64,000 bases of DNA from Bordetella bronchialis (GTDB lineage: Bacteria > Pseudomonadota > Gammaproteobacteria > Burkholderiales > Burkholderiaceae_B): the NCBI RefSeq assembly GCF_001676705.1, contig NZ_CP016170.1, forward strand, positions 3,100,001 through 3,164,000. Direction: 5' to 3'. Under the pieces are notes generated by a model. It made no database searches and had not been told where the DNA came from. It saw only the letters and a program-made list of their open reading frames with translations. A program made the translations under genes and the position numbers. Positions 60,566-64,000 of this stretch are shown here, piece by piece (the stretch's first letter is position 1; each line of letters opens with the position of its first letter).

Positions 60566-60582
60566 GTTAACCCGCAGTTAAC
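60566..60582. promoter_or_regulatory. LysR-type binding site between the ttuC-like gene and lysR
   Basis: GTTAAC-CCGCA-GTTAAC contains TTAA-N7-TTAA and the T-N11-A motif typical of LysR recognition. It is 80 nt from the ttuC-like start and 87 nt from the regulator start, the usual location for control of a divergent pair. Confidence 0.6.
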
Positions 60583-60668
60583 AATTGCAGGCATGCGCCC
60601 CCATCCCGGGCGACCGCTCTCTTCGGAAACACCATGGCCGGCCGGCGCGCGGCAAGGGCAAGCATCCA

Positions 60669-61625
60669 ATGATCCAGGCAGCAGGTCTCCAGGCGTCGGA
60701 CCTGGGCTTTTTCGTGGCGGTCGCCAGCGCCGGCACCTTGAGCGCCGCGGCGCGCGATCTGGGCATTTCGACCGCCGCCGTCAGCAAACGCCTGTCGTCC
60801 CTGGAGTCGCGCCTTGGCCTGCCGCTGCTGGTGCGCACCACCCGTCGCATCAGCGCCACGCCGGAAGGCGAGGTCCTGCTCGAACGCGCCCGCGCCATCC
60901 TGGGCGATATCGACGATCTGCGGCAGCTATTGGGGCGCGCCAAGGACAAGCCCGGCGGCCTGCTGCGCGTGAACGCCACCCTGGGCTTCGGCCGCATGCA
61001 CGTGGCCCCGGTGATATCGGAATACAGCCGGCGCTATCCCGATGTGGAGGTCCAGCTGCAGCTCTCGGCCGATCCGCCGCCGCTGGACGAGGACGCCTTC
61101 GATGTCTGCGTGCGTTTCGGCGCGCCGCCGGATGCGCGTTTCGTTGCCACGTTCCTGGCTCCCAACCGGCGGCTGCTGTGCGCGGCGCCCAGGTATCTGC
61201 GCGAACGCGGCACGCCGCAGTCGCCCGCCGACCTGCGGCGCCACAATTGCATAGGCATACGCCAAGGCAGCGACGCCTACGGCGTCTGGCGCCTGAGGCC
61301 CGTGCGCCGGCCGCGCGGCGCCCGGCCCGCGTCCTCCGGCGAAGCGCAGGCCCAGGCGATACGCGTGCGCGGCAACCTGACCACCAATGACGGCGAGATC
61401 GCGGTGCGCTGGGCCCTGGACGGCCATGGCATCGTCATGCGCGCCGAATGGGATATCCAGCGCTATCTGGCAAGCGGGCGGCTCGTACCGGTGCTGGCGC
61501 AGTACGCCACGCCGGAGGCGGATATCTACGCGGTCTACCACCAGCGCCTGCGCATGGCGTCCCGCGTCCGCAGCTTCGTGGATTTCCTGGTGGAGCGGTT
61601 CAAGCCCCTGCGGCCGCCCGCCTGA
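60669..61625 (+). CDS. LysR-family transcriptional regulator
   Basis: 318 residues. HTH region LQASDLGFFVAVASAGTLSAAARDLGISTAAVSKRLSSLESRLGLPLLVRTTRRISATPEG, then a substrate domain from about 95, of the DsdC/AaeR-like subgroup. Divergent from the tartrate-dehydrogenase-like gene with a LysR-type palindrome in the spacer, so it likely regulates that operon in response to tartrate or a related acid. Confidence 0.94.
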   Translation: MIQAAGLQASDLGFFVAVASAGTLSAAARDLGISTAAVSKRLSSLESRLGLPLLVRTTRRISATPEGEVLLERARAILGDIDDLRQLLGRAKDKPGGLLRVNATLGFGRMHVAPVISEYSRRYPDVEVQLQLSADPPPLDEDAFDVCVRFGAPPDARFVATFLAPNRRLLCAAPRYLRERGTPQSPADLRRHNCIGIRQGSDAYGVWRLRPVRRPRGARPASSGEAQAQAIRVRGNLTTNDGEIAVRWALDGHGIVMRAEWDIQRYLASGRLVPVLAQYATPEADIYAVYHQRLRMASRVRSFVDFLVERFKPLRPPA

Positions 61626-61857
61626 CAGGGACCGGGCCTCGCGCCGCCGGGCGGGGCCTGAAAGATGGAGGCCGCCCCGCGCCCGAAGGCGCCGCCCGCG
61701 CGCGCCCCACCGTAACGACACGTCCAAAGGATCGACGCCTTACCCCAGCGGTGCTCCACGCTTGACGCGCCCCCGGCGCGAGACAAGAATCGTCTGGTGC
61801 TTTCCCCTACAGCCGCAATGGCGGCGCCCCAGGCACGCAAGGGCGCGGGAGGTCGAT

Positions 61858-62460
61858 ATGAGTTATCACCTGGAAGGCCGTCTGCTCGAGGTCTGCAATT
61901 GCAAGGTCCTGTGCCCCTGCTGGATAGGCGAGGATCCCGACAACGGCACCTGCGACACCATCGTCGCCTGGCGCATCGACGCTGGGACGATCGACGGCGT
62001 GGACGTGGGCGGCAATACCATCGCCGCCGTCGCGCACGTGCCGGGCAACATCCTGCAAGGCAACTGGACCGCCGCGATCTACATCGACGAACGGGCATCG
62101 CCGGAGCAGGAAGAGGCGCTGCTGAAGGTCTACACCGGCCGCGCCGGCGGACCCATCGCGGATCTGGCGCAACTGATCGGGGAAGTCGTCTCGGTGGAAC
62201 GGGCCCCCATCCGCTTCACCGTGTCGGAAGGCAAGGGAGAACTCGAGATCGGCGCGGACTATTACGCCGAGCTGGAGCCCTATCTGGGCGCGACCGGCGC
62301 GCAGACCACCTTGACCGACACGATCTTCTCGACGGTGCCGGGCGCGCCGGTTTTCGTCGGCAAGGCGCCCACCTACCGCTCGAAGAACAAGGCGCTGGGC
62401 ATCGATGTCGACATCAAGGACCATAACGCCTTGCAAAGCACGTTCGTCTTCGACGGATGA
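61858..62460 (+). CDS. DUF1326 family protein
   Basis: 200 residues. The N-terminal segment MSYHLEGRLLEVCNCKVLCPCWIGEDPDNGTCDTIVAWRID with CNCKVLCPCW is the DUF1326 signature; the cysteines look like a metal-binding or redox site. No signal peptide. GGGAGG precedes ATG 61858. The stop overlaps the start of the DUF2182 membrane protein gene (ATGA), so they are coupled. The two families occur together in many proteobacteria; function is not established, and a role with a metal is only suggested by the cysteines. Confidence 0.92.
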   Translation: MSYHLEGRLLEVCNCKVLCPCWIGEDPDNGTCDTIVAWRIDAGTIDGVDVGGNTIAAVAHVPGNILQGNWTAAIYIDERASPEQEEALLKVYTGRAGGPIADLAQLIGEVVSVERAPIRFTVSEGKGELEIGADYYAELEPYLGATGAQTTLTDTIFSTVPGAPVFVGKAPTYRSKNKALGIDVDIKDHNALQSTFVFDG

Positions 62461-63275
62461 GCGCCACCGCCGGCGCCGCCCGGTCCGGCGGCCGGCGCCA
62501 CCGCCGCGTCTTCCTGCCGGTGCTGGCCGGGCTGGCGGCGCTGGCGTGGCTGGCGTTGTGGGCCTGGGCGCGCAGCCCTTACGGGCGCTATCTGGACCAC
62601 GGCGGCGATTGGACGGCGTCGGGGCCGGCGGCCTTCCTGTGCCGCGCCATCCCGGGCGGGGATGTCATCCTGCCGCTGGTCCTCTATGGCGCGGCCTGGA
62701 TATTGATGATCGCGGCGATGATGCTGCCGACCACCCTGCCCTTGTTCGACATCGTGGACCGCCTGACCGCGCGGCGGCCGGACCGCGGCCGCCTGTTGAC
62801 GCTGCTGGGCCTGGGCTATGCCGCGGTGTGGGGCGCGTTCGGCGTGCTGGCGCACCTGCTGCATACCGCGCTGCTGGGCCTGTTCGCGCGCATTCCCGTG
62901 CTGGCCTGGCACGGCTGGCTGGTCGGCGCGGCCGGCATCGCGCTGGCCGGCGCCTTCCAGTTCAGCGCCCTGAAATACCGCTGCCTGGACGAATGCCGCG
63001 CGCCGCTGGGCTTCGTGATGCGCCACTGGCATGGCGGATCCGCCGCCAGGCGGGCCTTCATGCTGGGGGCGCATCATGGCCTGTTCTGCGTGGGCTGTTG
63101 CTGGGCGCTGATGCTGCTGATGTTCGCCATCGGCATGGGCAGCCTGGGATGGATGCTGCTGCTGGCATGCGCGATGGCGGTCGAAAAAAACCTGCCCTGG
63201 GGCCGCCGCATCAGCGCGCCGCTGGGCATCGCGCTGCTGGGCGGCGCCATCGCCATGGTGATCGCCAACGTGTAA
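62457..63275 (+). CDS. DUF2182 family integral membrane protein
   Basis: 272 residues, about seven hydrophobic helices. Characteristic motifs: WILMIAAMMLPTTLPL, FQFSALKYRCLDECRAPLGFVMRHW, and LGAHHGLFCVGCCWALMLLMFAIGMGSLGWM with Cys and His residues in or near membrane helices. Often annotated as predicted metal-binding membrane protein. Start overlaps the DUF1326 stop by 4 nt. Together the two could form a membrane-bound metal-handling unit; this is inference. Confidence 0.92.
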   Translation: MSATAGAARSGGRRHRRVFLPVLAGLAALAWLALWAWARSPYGRYLDHGGDWTASGPAAFLCRAIPGGDVILPLVLYGAAWILMIAAMMLPTTLPLFDIVDRLTARRPDRGRLLTLLGLGYAAVWGAFGVLAHLLHTALLGLFARIPVLAWHGWLVGAAGIALAGAFQFSALKYRCLDECRAPLGFVMRHWHGGSAARRAFMLGAHHGLFCVGCCWALMLLMFAIGMGSLGWMLLLACAMAVEKNLPWGRRISAPLGIALLGGAIAMVIANV

Positions 63276-63356
63276 AGTGGATCGCCGGAGGGCAGCCCAC
63301 GGCGCATGGACATCGCCCATGCGCCGCGGGTCCTCTCCGCCGCATGGAGATCCATC

Positions 63357-64000
63357 ATGGCCAAACCGCTGCTGTCCCTGCTGCTGGCGCTGCTCGCCTG
63401 CGGCGCCGTCCATGCCGATGAGGCGGCGTGGACCGCCTTGCGGCAGCCCGGCGGGGTGGCGCTGATGCGCCATGCCGAAGCGCCCGGCACCGGCGATCCG
63501 CCGGGTTTCCGGCTGGACGATTGCGCCACCCAGCGCAATCTGAGCGCCGCCGGCCGCCGGCAGGCGGCCGCGATGGGACAGGCGTTGAAGGCGCACGGAA
63601 TACAGGCGGAGATCTACAGCAGCCAGTGGTGCCGCGCGCTGGACACCGCGCGGCTGCTGGATATGGGCCCTGTTCATCCGCTGCCCATCCTGAATTCGCT
63701 GCTGCGCACGGCGGGCGGCCGGGACGAGCAAACCGCGGCGCTGCGCCGTTTCGTGGATGCCTGGCAAGGACCGACATTGATCCTGGTGACGCATCAGGTC
63801 AACATTACGGAATTGACGGGCCTGCCGGTGGGCTCGGGCGAGATCATCGTCCTGCGCCGCGAGGCCGGCGGCCACCAGGTCATCGGCCCCTTGGGCGCCA
63901 TGGAAAAAGGAATATCGATGCCGAAGGAATGGCAGTACCAGGTGCGGATGAACGTCACCCAGGAGCTGGCCGATGCCTGGCGCGACGGCCGCGACACGCC
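63357..64000 (+). CDS. exported histidine phosphatase family protein, 3' end missing
   Basis: At least 214 residues. Signal peptide MAKPLLSLLLALLACGAVHA, then VALMRHAEAPG with the catalytic Arg-His (38-39), QRNLSAAGRRQAAAMGQALKAHGI, IYSSQWCRALDTARLL, and LILVTHQVNITELTG with the second His; a complete branch-2 style active site. Family members usually end soon after the segment GSGEIIVLRREAGGHQVIG. Here the frame goes on without a stop through a Met at residue 188 to the end of the window, and AAAAGGA sits 6 nt before that ATG (63918), so a second gene or a fused domain begins here. Confidence 0.85.
   Translation, partial: MAKPLLSLLLALLACGAVHADEAAWTALRQPGGVALMRHAEAPGTGDPPGFRLDDCATQRNLSAAGRRQAAAMGQALKAHGIQAEIYSSQWCRALDTARLLDMGPVHPLPILNSLLRTAGGRDEQTAALRRFVDAWQGPTLILVTHQVNITELTGLPVGSGEIIVLRREAGGHQVIGPLGAMEKGISMPKEWQYQVRMNVTQELADAWRDGRDT

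Overview
The window is a GC-rich chromosomal segment of a betaproteobacterium, most likely family Alcaligenaceae (Bordetella or Achromobacter-like). Evidence: five Bug/TctC-type periplasmic binding proteins in 64 kb, a cbb3 oxidase operon with a heme-protein arrangement typical of this group, several LysR regulators beside small catabolic gene sets, and coding density and codon bias typical of that family. It encodes no rRNA, tRNA or CRISPR array that I can recognise.

Layout. 1-3451: end of the cbb3 cytochrome oxidase operon (ccoO partial, ccoQ, ccoP, ccoG, short FixH-like protein). 3467-4651: response regulator and universal stress protein with an FNR/Anr-like box. 4795-10902: tripartite RND efflux operon (adaptor, pump, outer-membrane channel) with a perfect 11-bp-arm palindrome upstream. 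11207-19197: stress and envelope genes (sodA, topoisomerase IB, PfpI-family protein, type II NADH dehydrogenase-like enzyme, Ysc84-type lipoprotein, DUF2950, DUF3300). 19421-27043: Bug protein, methyltransferase, flavin monooxygenase, lone ABC ATPase, quinone oxidoreductase, GST, a divergent type II dehydroquinase-like protein and a D-2-hydroxyacid dehydrogenase. 27044-28292: a non-coding region built from a roughly 340-bp imperfect inverted duplication containing two 203-bp elements with 36-bp terminal inverted repeats, plus a GTCTTC x9 microsatellite. 28293-34818: PotBCD-like ABC transporter divergent from RidA, DUF1028, LysR and M20 amidohydrolase genes. 34980-36642: HipB/HipA pair. 36694-41679: LysR, iron alcohol dehydrogenase, Bug protein and aldehyde dehydrogenase around a divergent promoter with two symmetric GAAC-N6-GTTC sites. 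41666-45750: a stretch of visibly lower GC with a KfrA-like gene, a CodA-like amidohydrolase and a Bug protein. 45788-56721: a GntR-controlled catabolic region (DUF1989, GntR, then an eight-gene minus-strand operon: Rieske oxygenase, hydroxyacid dehydrogenase, ferredoxin reductase, M20 hydrolase, beta-hydroxyacid dehydrogenase, ThDP decarboxylase, aldehyde dehydrogenase, Bug). 57079-58267: an unknown protein, a 176-bp MITE-like insertion sitting exactly in its stop codon, and a Bug protein. 58265-61625: Bug, tartrate-dehydrogenase-like enzyme and divergent LysR. 61858-64000: DUF1326/DUF2182 pair and a secreted histidine-phosphatase-like protein running off the end.

How it fits together. Most of the right half looks like modular acquisition and breakdown of organic acids and amide-linked compounds: Bug proteins capture substrates, and neighbouring hydrolases, dehydrogenases and decarboxylases process them, each set with its own LysR or GntR regulator. 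The strongest candidate for an undescribed system is the 45.8-56.8 kb cluster: the same 14-base palindromic operator occurs between gntR and the DUF1989 gene and again in front of the Rieske operon, which ties all ten genes into one predicted regulon. The left end is respiratory and stress related.
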